A stretch of DNA of 29,147 nt, from positions 1-29,147 of the forward strand of contig DFGN01000018.1 in the NCBI GenBank assembly GCA_002371235.1, in the 5' to 3' direction. Positions 15,354 through 22,602 of this stretch are shown here, piece after piece; within the stretch, counting starts at the first letter, position 1, and every line of letters begins with the position of its first letter. Source of the DNA: Candidatus Saccharibacteria bacterium UBA3749. GTDB lineage: Bacteria > Patescibacteriota > Saccharimonadia > Saccharimonadales > Saccharimonadaceae. Position numbers and translations under genes: made by a program. The notes under the pieces are model-generated. The model did not search any database. It was not told where the DNA came from and saw nothing but the letters and a program-made list of their open reading frames with translations.

Positions 15354-15728
15354 TTATGCTAATTCGACTGTAGCACCAGCGTCTTCGAGAGCTTTCTTCA
15401 TTGCCTCAGCGTCAGCCTTAGCAACCTTCTCTTTGACGGTTGCAGGAGCGCCATCGACAATAGCTTTAGCTTCGCCAAGACCAAGTCCAGTAGCTTCCTT
15501 AACAGCCTTAATGACTGCAATTTTCTGTGCGCCAGCATCCTTTAATACGACGTCGTACTCGGACTTGCCTTCATCAGCGCCAGCAGCATCACCGCCAGCA
15601 GCTACTGCAGCTACTGCTGCAACTGGCTCAATGCTATATTCATCTTTTAATAAGGTTTTTAGTTCGTTAACTTCAAGCACGGTCATATTGACGAGCTCTT
15701 CAGCCAACTTCTTAATATCAGTTGCCAT
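15354..15728 (-). CDS. rplL: 50S ribosomal protein L7/L12
   Basis: A 124-aa stalk protein of the large subunit that recruits translation factors. It has the N-terminal dimerisation helices (1-35), an Ala/Gly-rich hinge (about 37-54) and the C-terminal factor-binding domain with AQKIAVIKAVKEATGLGLGEAK (68-89), as in all L7/L12. A ribosome binding site (AAAGGA) precedes the ATG. Second gene of the rplJ-rplL unit, ended by the terminator at 15291-15316, and presumably controlled with L10 by the leader upstream of rplJ. Confidence 0.98.
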   Translation of the reverse strand: MATDIKKLAEELVNMTVLEVNELKTLLKDEYSIEPVAAVAAVAAGGDAAGADEGKSEYDVVLKDAGAQKIAVIKAVKEATGLGLGEAKAIVDGAPATVKEKVAKADAEAMKKALEDAGATVELA

Positions 15729-15752
15729 ATATTTCCTTTCGGTTGTTAATGA

Positions 15753-16253
15753 TTATTTGGTTGCTTCTTCAGCATGTTTCTCAAGACCAGAGACGATACC
15801 ATTGACGCCAGATAATAATGTATCCACAATCTGTGCGATAAGCTCGTTCTTGGTTGGAAGGTTACCAAGAGTGGTAACTTCTTCCTTTGACATGTTCTTG
15901 CCGTCTTCAGCAAAGCCACCAACAAGTTCCATTTTGTCGTGTGTCTTTGCGAATTTAGCTAGAACCTTAGCCGCATCAAAATCGTCATCAGAACCAAGCG
16001 CATAGAGAAGCTGACCCGTCAGGTCAGAAGTCTCGGTGTCCTTAAAGGCGCCAATTTCTTTCATTGCAACTCTAACAAGTCGATTCTTTACGACTTTGAT
16101 TTTGACACCAGCTTCGCGTGCCATTTTCCTAAGCTCTTGGAGCTCTTGAACAGTCAAGCCCTGGTATCTTGCATAAACGACCATCTTAGTGTCGTTTAGT
16201 AGAGCGGTAAGATCTGCAACCAATGTTTTCTTTTTATCCTTTGTAATTGCCAT
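15753..16253 (-). CDS. rplJ: 50S ribosomal protein L10
   Basis: A 166-aa protein anchoring L7/L12 dimers to 23S rRNA at the stalk base. The N-terminus MAITKDKKKTLVADLTALL and the segment VKIKVVKNRLVRVAMKE (50-66) match the family. The C-terminal helix that binds L12 dimers is present (about 135-166). AAAGGA lies ahead of the ATG. It is preceded by a ~130-nt leader that folds as an L10 autoregulatory site. Confidence 0.97.
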   Translation of the reverse strand: MAITKDKKKTLVADLTALLNDTKMVVYARYQGLTVQELQELRKMAREAGVKIKVVKNRLVRVAMKEIGAFKDTETSDLTGQLLYALGSDDDFDAAKVLAKFAKTHDKMELVGGFAEDGKNMSKEEVTTLGNLPTKNELIAQIVDTLLSGVNGIVSGLEKHAEEATK

Positions 16254-16386
16254 AAAAAGTTCCTTTGGTTAATTTAAATTATATTGTTTTTTGGTTGACT
16301 AATTGTTAATAAACGTCACCAAATAAAACAAGATTTATCCTCGGCGACCTAATTAAGGCTAAGCCCGTCGCTGTCTTTGGTAACTC
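16254..16386 (-). ncRNA. L10 leader (rplJ-rplL autoregulatory 5' UTR)
   Basis: On the minus strand a TGC-TATAAT box at 16392-16397 is followed by a ~130-nt leader. Nine bases at 16376-16384 pair without a break (one G-U) with 16315-16323, closing a long domain. Inside, GCGAC (16367-16371) pairs with GTCGC (16344-16348), followed by CCGAGGAT, and the loop contains GGGCTTAGCC. This layout agrees with known L10 leaders, in which the L10(L12)4 complex binds its own mRNA and shuts off translation. The call comes from pairing and position; a covariance search was not possible. Confidence 0.75.
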
Positions 16387-16391
16387 TTTCC

Positions 16392-16397
16392 ATTATA
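16392..16397 (-). promoter_or_regulatory. Extended -10 promoter of rplJ-rplL
   Basis: TGC-TATAAT on the minus strand, placed to start transcription next to the L10 leader. A second TATAAT at 16278-16283 could give a shorter message that skips the leader. Confidence 0.65.
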
Positions 16398-16444
16398 GCA
16401 CAAAAACCCGAAAAAATCAATCTTCGCCAGCCCAAAATGCGATA

Positions 16445-17008
16445 CTATAAGAGATGTTTGGATGTTGTAAGCTGAAAAATACTACCAACTGCCGATAGGC
16501 CAATCAGAATCGGCCAATAGAAGGTTTGCATACTAAGTTGCGGAAAGAATGCAAAGATAACAAGTGTAAGGGCGTAAGCCCCAGTTATAGCCGTAGCCAC
16601 TACTATCGCTGGTCGCATTAGGGTGACAGCAAGGCCTGCTAAAATGACACCAATTATTGCTCCGATAGCAAGTGTTTGTATCTCAGTTCCAAAATATCTT
16701 ACCGTTACAATCATCGTAAGAGCAAAACAAATTCCGCCTAGGCAAAGCTTTTCTATCGTAAAGCCGAGTAACGCCAGCAGTAAACCGCCAGCAATTGGTA
16801 GAAGATTCTGCCATAAAGGATTACTAATAAGGTCTGGAGCGAAACGGTCAATCGTAGGAAAGAGCATCACCACAAGGTTGAAGCCAAGAATGAACCAAAT
16901 AATAAAGAAGGCAATTCTCTTGATACGATAGCCAAATAGCATCAATGTTAGGCCAAGTAATATGAAGATAATTAATTGGTATGTTTCCATTTTAACAATA
17001 GTATCCAT
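16445..17008 (-). CDS. Polytopic membrane protein of unknown function
   Basis: A 187-aa protein, nearly all hydrophobic, with about six or seven membrane helices and short polar loops. A short basic patch (GYRIKRIAFF) follows the first helix. The alternation of Gly-rich helices loosely recalls DUF4203/TMEM198-like proteins, but I cannot assign it. Met at 17008 is chosen over the ATG at 17026 because TGC-TATACT lies exactly 6 nt before it. It sits alone between rplA and rplJ, with the rplA terminator overlapping its promoter region, so it is an independent unit in an otherwise classical ribosomal cluster. Confidence 0.7.
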   Translation of the reverse strand: MDTIVKMETYQLIIFILLGLTLMLFGYRIKRIAFFIIWFILGFNLVVMLFPTIDRFAPDLISNPLWQNLLPIAGGLLLALLGFTIEKLCLGGICFALTMIVTVRYFGTEIQTLAIGAIIGVILAGLAVTLMRPAIVVATAITGAYALTLVIFAFFPQLSMQTFYWPILIGLSAVGSIFQLTTSKHLL

Positions 17009-17014
17009 AAATAA

Positions 17015-17020
17015 AGTATA
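17015..17020 (-). promoter_or_regulatory. Extended -10 promoter of the membrane protein gene
   Basis: TGC-TATACT on the minus strand, 6 nt before the ATG at 17008, placed just after the rplA terminator T-tract. Confidence 0.6.
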
Positions 17021-17024
17021 GCAC

Positions 17025-17051
17025 AAAAAAGCCCTAGAATTAGGGCTTTTT
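17025..17051 (-). terminator. Intrinsic terminator of rplA
   Basis: GCCCTA/TAGGGC stem at 17031-17046 with a GAAT-type loop, flanked by A and T runs on both sides; on the minus strand it is followed by at least six T. Confidence 0.85.
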
Positions 17052-17062
17052 GCGACTATAAA

Positions 17063-18028
17063 TTAATTATAGAGATTCTCTACCGGAATTGAAGGGCCCA
17101 TAGTTGTAGTTATAAAAACCGACTTGACATAAGAACCTTTGATTGATGCCGGTTTTTGAGACTTAAGTGATTCAAAGAAAACGGTTGCATTCTCAAGAAT
17201 CTTATCGGCGCCAAACGAAACTTTGCCAATGCCAATATGAACAATTGATTGTTTATCGACACGATATTCAACCTTACCAGCTTTAGATTCCTTTACGGCT
17301 TTTTCAATGTCGTTCGTCACTGTACCAGCCTTTGGATTTGGCATGAGACCTTTAGGTCCGAGCACGCGAGCATATTTACCAAGTTTTGGCATATACTGAG
17401 GTGTAGAGATAAGAACGTCAAAGTCAATTGCGCCTTTTTCGAGCTTTTTCAAGAACTCTTCATCTTCAGCGTAGTCAGCACCAGCAGCCTTAGCGGCCTT
17501 ACAGACATCTGCAGGTGCAAATACTGCAACCCTCACTTCTTTACCATTACCGTTTGGTAGAACAAGGGTAGAACGGATATTTTGGTCTGCCTGCCTTGGA
17601 TCAACACCGAGACGAACATGCAGTTCAACGCTAGCGTCAAACTTGGCTGGACTAGTCTTAATAGCAAGCTCAGTTGCTTCTTTAAGCGAATAAATCTTAT
17701 TCTTTTCAATTAATTTGGCCGATTCCTGATATTTCTTACCGCGGCGCTCTAGCTTTGGGCGTACGATAGGTGCAGCACCCTTAGGCTTTACTTCCTTATC
17801 CGCCGCCTTGCGCTCTTCCTTGCGCGCCTGGCGCTCTTCTTCAGCCTTAACTTCCTCAATATGTTTCTTGGACTTCTTACCAGACTTGGCGAATGTTTCT
17901 GGCTTAGTCTCGGAAGAAGCATCTGTTTTTTTGGCTTCTGTATCTTTGATAGCCGTTTCGACTTCTGCAGCTTTCGCAGCTTCAGGCTCTTCGACCTGAT
18001 TTGTAGATTTGACTTTTTCTTCAGTCAT
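17063..18028 (-). CDS. rplA: 50S ribosomal protein L1 with a long charged N-terminal extension
   Basis: A 321-aa protein; usual L1 is about 230 aa. The family core begins near residue 95 (RRGKKYQESAKL) and includes FDASVELHVRLGVDPRQADQ (130-149) and the rRNA-binding LGPKGLMPNPKAGTVT (223-238). The first ~94 residues are low-complexity, rich in Glu, Lys and Ala, and look disordered. Met at 18028 is chosen because AAAGGG lies 5 nt upstream; the longer frame to 18073 has no such site and would cover the leader. L1 forms the mobile stalk at the E site and often represses its own mRNA. The gene has its own promoter and terminator, separate from rplK. Confidence 0.96.
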   Translation of the reverse strand: MTEEKVKSTNQVEEPEAAKAAEVETAIKDTEAKKTDASSETKPETFAKSGKKSKKHIEEVKAEEERQARKEERKAADKEVKPKGAAPIVRPKLERRGKKYQESAKLIEKNKIYSLKEATELAIKTSPAKFDASVELHVRLGVDPRQADQNIRSTLVLPNGNGKEVRVAVFAPADVCKAAKAAGADYAEDEEFLKKLEKGAIDFDVLISTPQYMPKLGKYARVLGPKGLMPNPKAGTVTNDIEKAVKESKAGKVEYRVDKQSIVHIGIGKVSFGADKILENATVFFESLKSQKPASIKGSYVKSVFITTTMGPSIPVENLYN

Positions 18029-18039
18029 TTTTCCCTTTC

Positions 18040-18067
18040 TGTGGTTCAAACGATATAATCTCCCACA
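18040..18067 (-). promoter_or_regulatory. Possible L1 autoregulatory site in the rplA leader
   Basis: The leader between the promoter at 18086-18091 and rplA folds with TGTGG (18063-18067) pairing CCACA (18040-18044). On the minus strand it reads GTGGGAG on the 5' side and TTTGAACCAC on the 3' side. This resembles the L1-binding stalk of 23S rRNA, which has GGTGGGAG opposite CTTGAAATACCACC. A small inner GAT/ATC stem closes it. The hairpin ends about 11 nt before the start codon, where bound L1 would block ribosomes. The call is by resemblance only. Confidence 0.5.
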
Positions 18068-18085
18068 ATTCAAATTAATACTTAT

Positions 18086-18091
18086 ATTATA
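18086..18091 (-). promoter_or_regulatory. Extended -10 promoter of rplA
   Basis: TGT-TATAAT on the minus strand, giving a leader of about 50 nt with a Shine-Dalgarno site. Confidence 0.6.
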
Positions 18092-18116
18092 ACAAAAAAC
18101 TCAAGAAATTTCAAGC

Positions 18117-18142
18117 AAAAATCTCCCTTATACGGGGAGATC
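18117..18142 (-). terminator. Intrinsic terminator after rplK
   Basis: An ATCTCCC/GGGAGAT stem at about 18121-18141 with a 6-7 nt loop, followed on the minus strand by a T-rich run. It separates rplK from rplA, which in most bacteria are read as one message; partial read-through is possible. Confidence 0.75.
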
Positions 18143-18171
18143 CTTGAAAAGTGAAACTGTGTAGGTTAAGA

Positions 18172-18600
18172 TTAGTCAACGACCTCAACACCCATCGAAC
18201 GAGCAGTACCAGCTACAACCTTAATTGCGCCTTCAATGTCGATGGCATTCAGCTGTTCCATCTTCTTCTCAGCGATATCTTTTAGCTGAGCCTTGGTAAT
18301 TTTACCAACCTTATCGACGTTAGGCTTACCTGAACCTTTCTCAATCTTAATCGCTTCGCGAATAAGATCATCAACTGGTTGTCCAAGGCAAGTCCAATCG
18401 AAAGAGCGATCTTCGAATACACGAATATGAACAATTACGTTCTTACCCATTAAATCTTTGGTCTTTTCATTGAATGGATTAATAAAATCCATCATATTGA
18501 GTCCCCACTGACCTAATGTTGAACCAACCGGAGGACCTGCGGTCGCTCTACCAGCTGGAATACGTAATTTCAAATTGCCAATAACTTTCTTTTCTGCCAT
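18172..18600 (-). CDS. rplK: 50S ribosomal protein L11
   Basis: A 142-aa protein of the GTPase-associated centre. The N-terminal domain has KLRIPAGRATAGPPVGSTLGQWG (11-33) and the C-terminal rRNA-binding domain has GSGKPNVDKVGKIT and the family-typical GTARSMGVEV end. The linker region differs from the usual T-K-T-P-P-A, reading WTCLGQPVDD instead. AAGGA precedes the ATG. It has its own promoter and is followed by a terminator. Confidence 0.97.
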   Translation of the reverse strand: MAEKKVIGNLKLRIPAGRATAGPPVGSTLGQWGLNMMDFINPFNEKTKDLMGKNVIVHIRVFEDRSFDWTCLGQPVDDLIREAIKIEKGSGKPNVDKVGKITKAQLKDIAEKKMEQLNAIDIEGAIKVVAGTARSMGVEVVD

Positions 18601-18653
18601 TTTGAATTATTCCTTATTAAGTTAATATTGTAGAAGCTTGCGTAACTCCTATT

Positions 18654-18659
18654 ATTATA
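18654..18659 (-). promoter_or_regulatory. -10 promoter of rplK
   Basis: TATAAT on the minus strand, about 53 nt before the rplK ATG, giving a leader of roughly 47 nt. The upstream bases are T-rich and no good -35 box is seen. Confidence 0.5.
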
Positions 18660-18694
18660 CTACAAAAATGTAAAAAAGTAAATAAACGGTATAT

Positions 18695-18717
18695 GCATGT
18701 GTTAATTAACCGCATGC
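18695..18717 (-). terminator. Weak candidate hairpin after nusG
   Basis: Imperfect inverted repeat (GCATG arms around a TTAATTAA centre) just downstream of the nusG stop. The T-rich stretch lies several bases away, so its role as a terminator is doubtful. Confidence 0.3.
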
Positions 18718-18722
18718 GAGAA

Positions 18723-19268
18723 CTATAATTGCTTTACCTGCAAAGCATCCAGCTCGACTGGCGTTTCGCGTCCAAACATCGAAACCATGACCTTAAGTTT
18801 GCCTTTATCGGCATCAATCTCGGAAACAGTTCCATCGAAACCTTTGAATGGACCGTCAGTAATAGAAACCACCTCGCCAACATCATATTTTACAGAAAAC
18901 TTCGGATCCTCAACGCCCATACGCTTCTTTATCTTGGCAATCTCTCTATCCGATACTGGTGTTGGTTGAGTGCCATTGCCGATAAAACCAGTCACGCCAG
19001 GAGTGTTACGGATAATGTACCAAGTTTCATCAGAAAGTTTCATATCAACTAGAACATAGCCCTGCAGAATCTTGCGGTCGACAATCTTTCGCTTGCCGTT
19101 CCTAATCTCGATTTGTTTTTCTTTTGGAACGAGAGCCTCAAAAATTTTATCGGCCATCTCTACGGTGTTGACGCGCTGGTTAATCGAGTCAGCGACTTTG
19201 TCTTCATAACCAGAGTAGGTCGAAATTGCGTACCAGGCTCTAGTGTCATCATATCTATTTACTGCCAT
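18723..19268 (-). CDS. nusG: Transcription termination/antitermination protein NusG
   Basis: A 181-aa elongation factor bound to RNA polymerase. The NGN domain begins RAWYAISTYSGYEDKV (10-25) and includes ILQGYVLVDM (67-76) and NTPGVTGFIG (88-97); the C-terminal KOW domain is at about 127-154 (VGEVVSITDGPFKGFDG). Length is standard. AAAGG precedes the ATG. It lies 14 bp after secE in the usual secE-nusG order, leading to rplK. Confidence 0.98.
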   Translation of the reverse strand: MAVNRYDDTRAWYAISTYSGYEDKVADSINQRVNTVEMADKIFEALVPKEKQIEIRNGKRKIVDRKILQGYVLVDMKLSDETWYIIRNTPGVTGFIGNGTQPTPVSDREIAKIKKRMGVEDPKFSVKYDVGEVVSITDGPFKGFDGTVSEIDADKGKLKVMVSMFGRETPVELDALQVKQL

Positions 19269-19282
19269 ATATTTACCTTTCT

Positions 19283-19669
19283 TTATTTACTTAATAAAAT
19301 GCTGAATAGCCATGAGAAGAACATATCAAGCAGAGTGATAATTACTACAAAAAGAGCAGTGTAGATTATCACAGCTAAAACCATCTTCCAAGTAGCTTTG
19401 CGATTCGGCCAGCGAACCTGTCTAAGTTCGCGCCAGGAATCACGTAGATACCTTCCAAGATAAACGAAAGGTCTAATCAGGATAAAAGGTTTATGTTCTG
19501 TATTTGCCTGCTTCTTAGCAAGCCTCTCGGCCCTTTTGGCTTGTTTACGATTAGCCTTTTCTAACTTTTTGTCTTTAACGACAACTTTCTTACGAGTAAT
19601 TGTCGGCTCGCTCGACTCAACTCTTTTCGAAGAGTCATCGCTTGCTTTAATTCTGGTGATTTTAGCCAT
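19283..19669 (-). CDS. secE: Preprotein translocase subunit SecE
   Basis: A 128-aa protein with the conserved amphipathic helix SWRELRQVRWPNRKAT (78-93) and one C-terminal membrane helix (about 97-125), the core of SecE that clamps SecY. The first ~65 residues are Lys/Arg-rich and probably disordered, making it longer than typical single-helix SecE. Met at 19669 is chosen over 19690 because AAGGAG lies 4-5 nt upstream of it. The terminator of the preceding gene lies about 20 bp upstream, and its promoter is unclear (TATATA at 19681-19686 is a candidate). Confidence 0.95.
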   Translation of the reverse strand: MAKITRIKASDDSSKRVESSEPTITRKKVVVKDKKLEKANRKQAKRAERLAKKQANTEHKPFILIRPFVYLGRYLRDSWRELRQVRWPNRKATWKMVLAVIIYTALFVVIITLLDMFFSWLFSILLSK

Positions 19670-19686
19670 CTTACTCCTTTTATATA

Positions 19687-19711
19687 TCAAAAAAGTCTGA
19701 TACCAGACTTG
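19687..19711 (-). terminator. Intrinsic terminator of the phosphorylase-like gene
   Basis: An AGTCTG/CAGACT stem at 19694-19709 with a 4-nt loop, followed on the minus strand by six T, 13 bp after the stop at 19723. It separates that gene from secE. Confidence 0.85.
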
Positions 19712-19722
19712 TCAATAGTATA

Positions 19723-21465
19723 CTACTTTGGAAATAAATAGTCAAGGTAATCATTCATCATTCGAGCGCCGGAAATTATCGGCAAAAATGCACCGAGCTG
19801 ACGTCGTACCATGAATTCAAGATCAAAGTCATTTTCCCAAACCGCGATGGTATCTTGCATCTGCTGATAAAGCATGTCGAGTTCGCTATCTTCATCCGGG
19901 CCATTAACATTAAAATAATCACTCATGCGCGCATCTGCAACTCCGCCATCATGTGTGGAAATTAGCAGATTAAGATTGGCAACATCTTTCATCCAACTGG
20001 TGCCACAAGCTTCTAATCCAACAATGGGCACATTGATTGCAACGTTGCTCCCACATGATAGACCGAAGGCAAGGTTTTCGTCATAATCAGCAAGATAGTG
20101 AACGTGATTTTTTAAGTAATCATCACTAGAAATAATATCGAGTATTTGCTTAAGTTTTACAGACATTGACATATCACCAGTATGAAGTCGGCCAGCCAGA
20201 ATGTAATGAGCGCCACGTGGTTCTAGAATACTTCTAAGTCGTTCGGCATCTCTGAACGGCAACTCTGGTCGCTTGTAGTCGACAAAACGACGTTTGAAAT
20301 CAAAGATGAAGTCATCGTTAGTGAACTGCAAGATATCGCCGTTTTGGTCGGGGCGATTTTTCAAAACATCATTTAGGATACCCCTTCCAATAGCTTTGTA
20401 TTGCCGAATACTATCTGCCGATAAAGCGGATAGCTTTTGGAGATAGTTCTTAGTGGGAAGATTGATATCGTCCAAAATAGCATAGTCGTGGTAAAATTCC
20501 ATCAAACTTGGTGACACCCAAGTGTCTAAATCGATACCGTTTGTGATAGCCTTAAATTTCACCTTATTGCCAGAAACATCGTGGTAGTTTGCTACCCGAG
20601 CATGCAATTTAGAAACACCACTCTTTAACTCGGCAATTTCAATCGTGGCAGAAGATAATTTGATGCGTCCATGCTCGAATTTGTCGGATAGCCACTTTTG
20701 CACAGCTGCCGAACGTAAATTCGGGAAGACGAAACGTTCAAACTGTTCATAGGTGAATTCAGCTTCAGCTGCCTGTACTAGAGTGTGATTTGTGTATAAT
20801 GTGTGTTTTCTAGTGTAGACTACAGCTTCGTAGAAATCCATACCATTGCTGGTTAGTTCATCGAGTCGTGCTAACGCACCGAAAAAAGTCGCAACTTCAT
20901 TTAATTGCATAATCGCAGGTTTAAGACCTAGTAATTTTAAAGCAGAATATCCACCAAACCCCAAAGCAACCTCCTGATAAAGCCGATGATCGGAACTGCT
21001 TAATCCAGAATATAATTCACCAAAATTTGGCTCAGTAATGGCAACTATACGCGAACTGCCGAATCTCTTTTCAATCACATCAAGCTTACAGAGAGTACTA
21101 CAACATCTAATAAAGATATTATCAACAAAACTAAAACCATATTTATGATAGTCAACATTTTCGTGAATGTCTTCAATTGTGCCATTTTTCAAGACCTGAT
21201 GTGTTTCAGATGGGTAAAAAGGCGTAATTAAAACAAAAGGAACCTGCATTTTATCAGCAATTCTTCTAGTGTCGGCCGCGAGGACACCAAGGCCGCCTCC
21301 GCCGCGAATACCATTACGTTTGTCATATAACTCAATTGTCCAGTACGTATAGGGTCTCTCTGCTGAAAGAGCTTTAGTGAGATGTGACCTTTCGACCGCA
21401 TCATAAAAAATATCAATATCTTCAATGTTTTCTAACGGATGATAAAAATAGTCACTTCCTGCCAT
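19723..21465 (-). CDS. GT35 alpha-glucan phosphorylase-like protein
   Basis: A 580-aa protein related to glycogen/alpha-glucan phosphorylases, which release glucose-1-phosphate from alpha-1,4-glucans using PLP. Family segments in order: GGGGLGVLAAD (55-65), LGLKPAIMQLNEVATFFGAL (179-198), TRKHTLYTNHTLVQAAE (218-234), NGIDLDTWVSP (309-319), KRRFVDYKR (391-399; R393 and K398 at phosphate-binding positions), AGRLHTGDM (424-432) and EACGTSWMKD (485-494) with K493 as the likely PLP lysine. Known enzymes are 700-850 aa, so this is short, and some conserved positions differ (SGTSGMK is CGTSWMK). Activity is likely but not certain. TGC-TAAAAT lies 8 nt before the ATG. Confidence 0.8.
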   Translation of the reverse strand: MAGSDYFYHPLENIEDIDIFYDAVERSHLTKALSAERPYTYWTIELYDKRNGIRGGGGLGVLAADTRRIADKMQVPFVLITPFYPSETHQVLKNGTIEDIHENVDYHKYGFSFVDNIFIRCCSTLCKLDVIEKRFGSSRIVAITEPNFGELYSGLSSSDHRLYQEVALGFGGYSALKLLGLKPAIMQLNEVATFFGALARLDELTSNGMDFYEAVVYTRKHTLYTNHTLVQAAEAEFTYEQFERFVFPNLRSAAVQKWLSDKFEHGRIKLSSATIEIAELKSGVSKLHARVANYHDVSGNKVKFKAITNGIDLDTWVSPSLMEFYHDYAILDDINLPTKNYLQKLSALSADSIRQYKAIGRGILNDVLKNRPDQNGDILQFTNDDFIFDFKRRFVDYKRPELPFRDAERLRSILEPRGAHYILAGRLHTGDMSMSVKLKQILDIISSDDYLKNHVHYLADYDENLAFGLSCGSNVAINVPIVGLEACGTSWMKDVANLNLLISTHDGGVADARMSDYFNVNGPDEDSELDMLYQQMQDTIAVWENDFDLEFMVRRQLGAFLPIISGARMMNDYLDYLFPK

Positions 21466-21473
21466 ATGTAACT

Positions 21474-21479
21474 ATTTTA
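21474..21479 (-). promoter_or_regulatory. Extended -10 promoter of the phosphorylase-like gene
   Basis: TGC-TAAAAT on the minus strand, 8 nt before the ATG at 21465; near-leaderless. Confidence 0.5.
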
Positions 21480-21519
21480 GCATAATTATTTTGTGGTACA
21501 AGACCATATATTATTGTAT

Positions 21520-22482
21520 TTAATACCAAAAATTTTTCGGTAATTGTTCTGCTATTCTCTTATGAAAGTCCCAATCAAAGCCTTCAAGTTTTTTAGGTTT
21601 ATCAGATTTGAAATAAGAGTCACGGATTTCTTTGGCGGTCATAATCTTGCCAGGAATTAGGCGATACTTTTTGCCAAAATTAAGCCCGCGTTTGTAATTC
21701 TTAGGTGGTAAAACCGCCATTGGTAGAAAATCGCAGTTCATCTTCGGGTCAGAGTACAGTTTCAGGGCCAACATTGACATAGTTGGAATGACATCCTCCT
21801 TTTTCTTATAAACATCTTCATTCTTAAAAACTGTAGCTTGCCGCGTAGCGGAAGGAGCGACGAATACTACGCCACCGTTCTTAAGGCCATCATGCGAGAT
21901 TTTAGTATAAATGTCTCGAAACTCTTTTTTTATTCTCTTCCCCTCGGCGTAGAGCAGTGAACCCTCTTTCAGATTCATTTTTTGCCAGGTCGAAGGAGTA
22001 ATGGTGGGTGTAATAATGATACCTAGCCGCTTAATTCTGTCAAAATTAGGAGCTAGCGATTCGTACCAAGGCAAATTTACCGGAAAATACATTGGTTTGT
22101 CGCCCATAATATCAATCTTCATTGTAAGTATTCTAGCAATTTCACCAAGTGACGGATGGTTAAAGCCAACTACAAGACCGTTTTGACTATCTTTCGGCAT
22201 CCCAGAATACGAACCAGGTGTAATCTTAGAAAGAGTTTTGACCAGTTTGCGTCGAGCTGCCTCATTGTGTTCCGGTATATTCTTCTTAGGCCCGGTCGTC
22301 CGGAAAAAATAGTTAATCGCGGCATTACAAGCTTTGCCAACTGGAACCATTTCTTTGCGTAGATTCTCGGCTCCAAGCGTAGCTAGTAATGAATAATTCT
22401 CATGCTGTATTTTATCAATAATCTCATCAGCACTGAGGGTCTGTAATTCTTTCTTTGTGAAAATGTTTTTACTTCTTGCCAT
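21520..22482 (-). CDS. Acyltransferase-like protein (weak PlsC/LPLAT resemblance)
   Basis: A 320-aa soluble-looking protein with no signal peptide. VVGFNHPSLGEIARI at 104-118 (N108, H109, E114) resembles the NHxxxxD/E catalytic motif I of glycerolipid acyltransferases. VFVAPSATRQ at 206-215 sits where FPEGTRS-type motif III is expected but is altered to APSATR. A charged N-terminal helical part (1-60) has no parallel that I recognise. If it is an acyltransferase, it could acylate glycerol-3-phosphate or lysophosphatidate and supply the CdsA substrate; that is inference. TGC-TATAAT lies 9 nt before the ATG. Confidence 0.5.
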   Translation of the reverse strand: MARSKNIFTKKELQTLSADEIIDKIQHENYSLLATLGAENLRKEMVPVGKACNAAINYFFRTTGPKKNIPEHNEAARRKLVKTLSKITPGSYSGMPKDSQNGLVVGFNHPSLGEIARILTMKIDIMGDKPMYFPVNLPWYESLAPNFDRIKRLGIIITPTITPSTWQKMNLKEGSLLYAEGKRIKKEFRDIYTKISHDGLKNGGVVFVAPSATRQATVFKNEDVYKKKEDVIPTMSMLALKLYSDPKMNCDFLPMAVLPPKNYKRGLNFGKKYRLIPGKIMTAKEIRDSYFKSDKPKKLEGFDWDFHKRIAEQLPKNFWY

Positions 22483-22491
22483 GATGCCCTA

Positions 22492-22497
22492 ATTATA
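22492..22497 (-). promoter_or_regulatory. Extended -10 promoter of the acyltransferase-like gene
   Basis: TGC-TATAAT on the minus strand, 9 nt before the ATG at 22482. Confidence 0.55.
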
Positions 22498-22567
22498 GCA
22501 CAAACAATACGGAATGATGATGCGAACCCGGCGTTTCTCTAAAATACAAAAGCCTTTCTTATATTTA

Positions 22568-22581
22568 ATCACACTTGTGAT
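22568..22581. promoter_or_regulatory. Perfect palindrome upstream of the small-protein promoter
   Basis: ATCACA-CT-TGTGAT, a 6+2+6 inverted repeat 21 bp upstream of the -35 box at 22603. It has the form of a binding site for a dimeric regulator; no regulator is identified. Confidence 0.4.
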
Positions 22582-22602
22582 AATCAATCTAGAAATCAAT
22601 AT

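Noticed and set aside
18029..18073. Longer start for rplA
   Set aside because: It would translate the probable leader hairpin and has no Shine-Dalgarno site; the ATG at 18028 has one.
19681..19715. TTGACA/TATATA promoter for secE
   Set aside because: The -35-like and -10-like boxes are about 23 bp apart and the former overlaps the upstream terminator; too weak to list as a feature.
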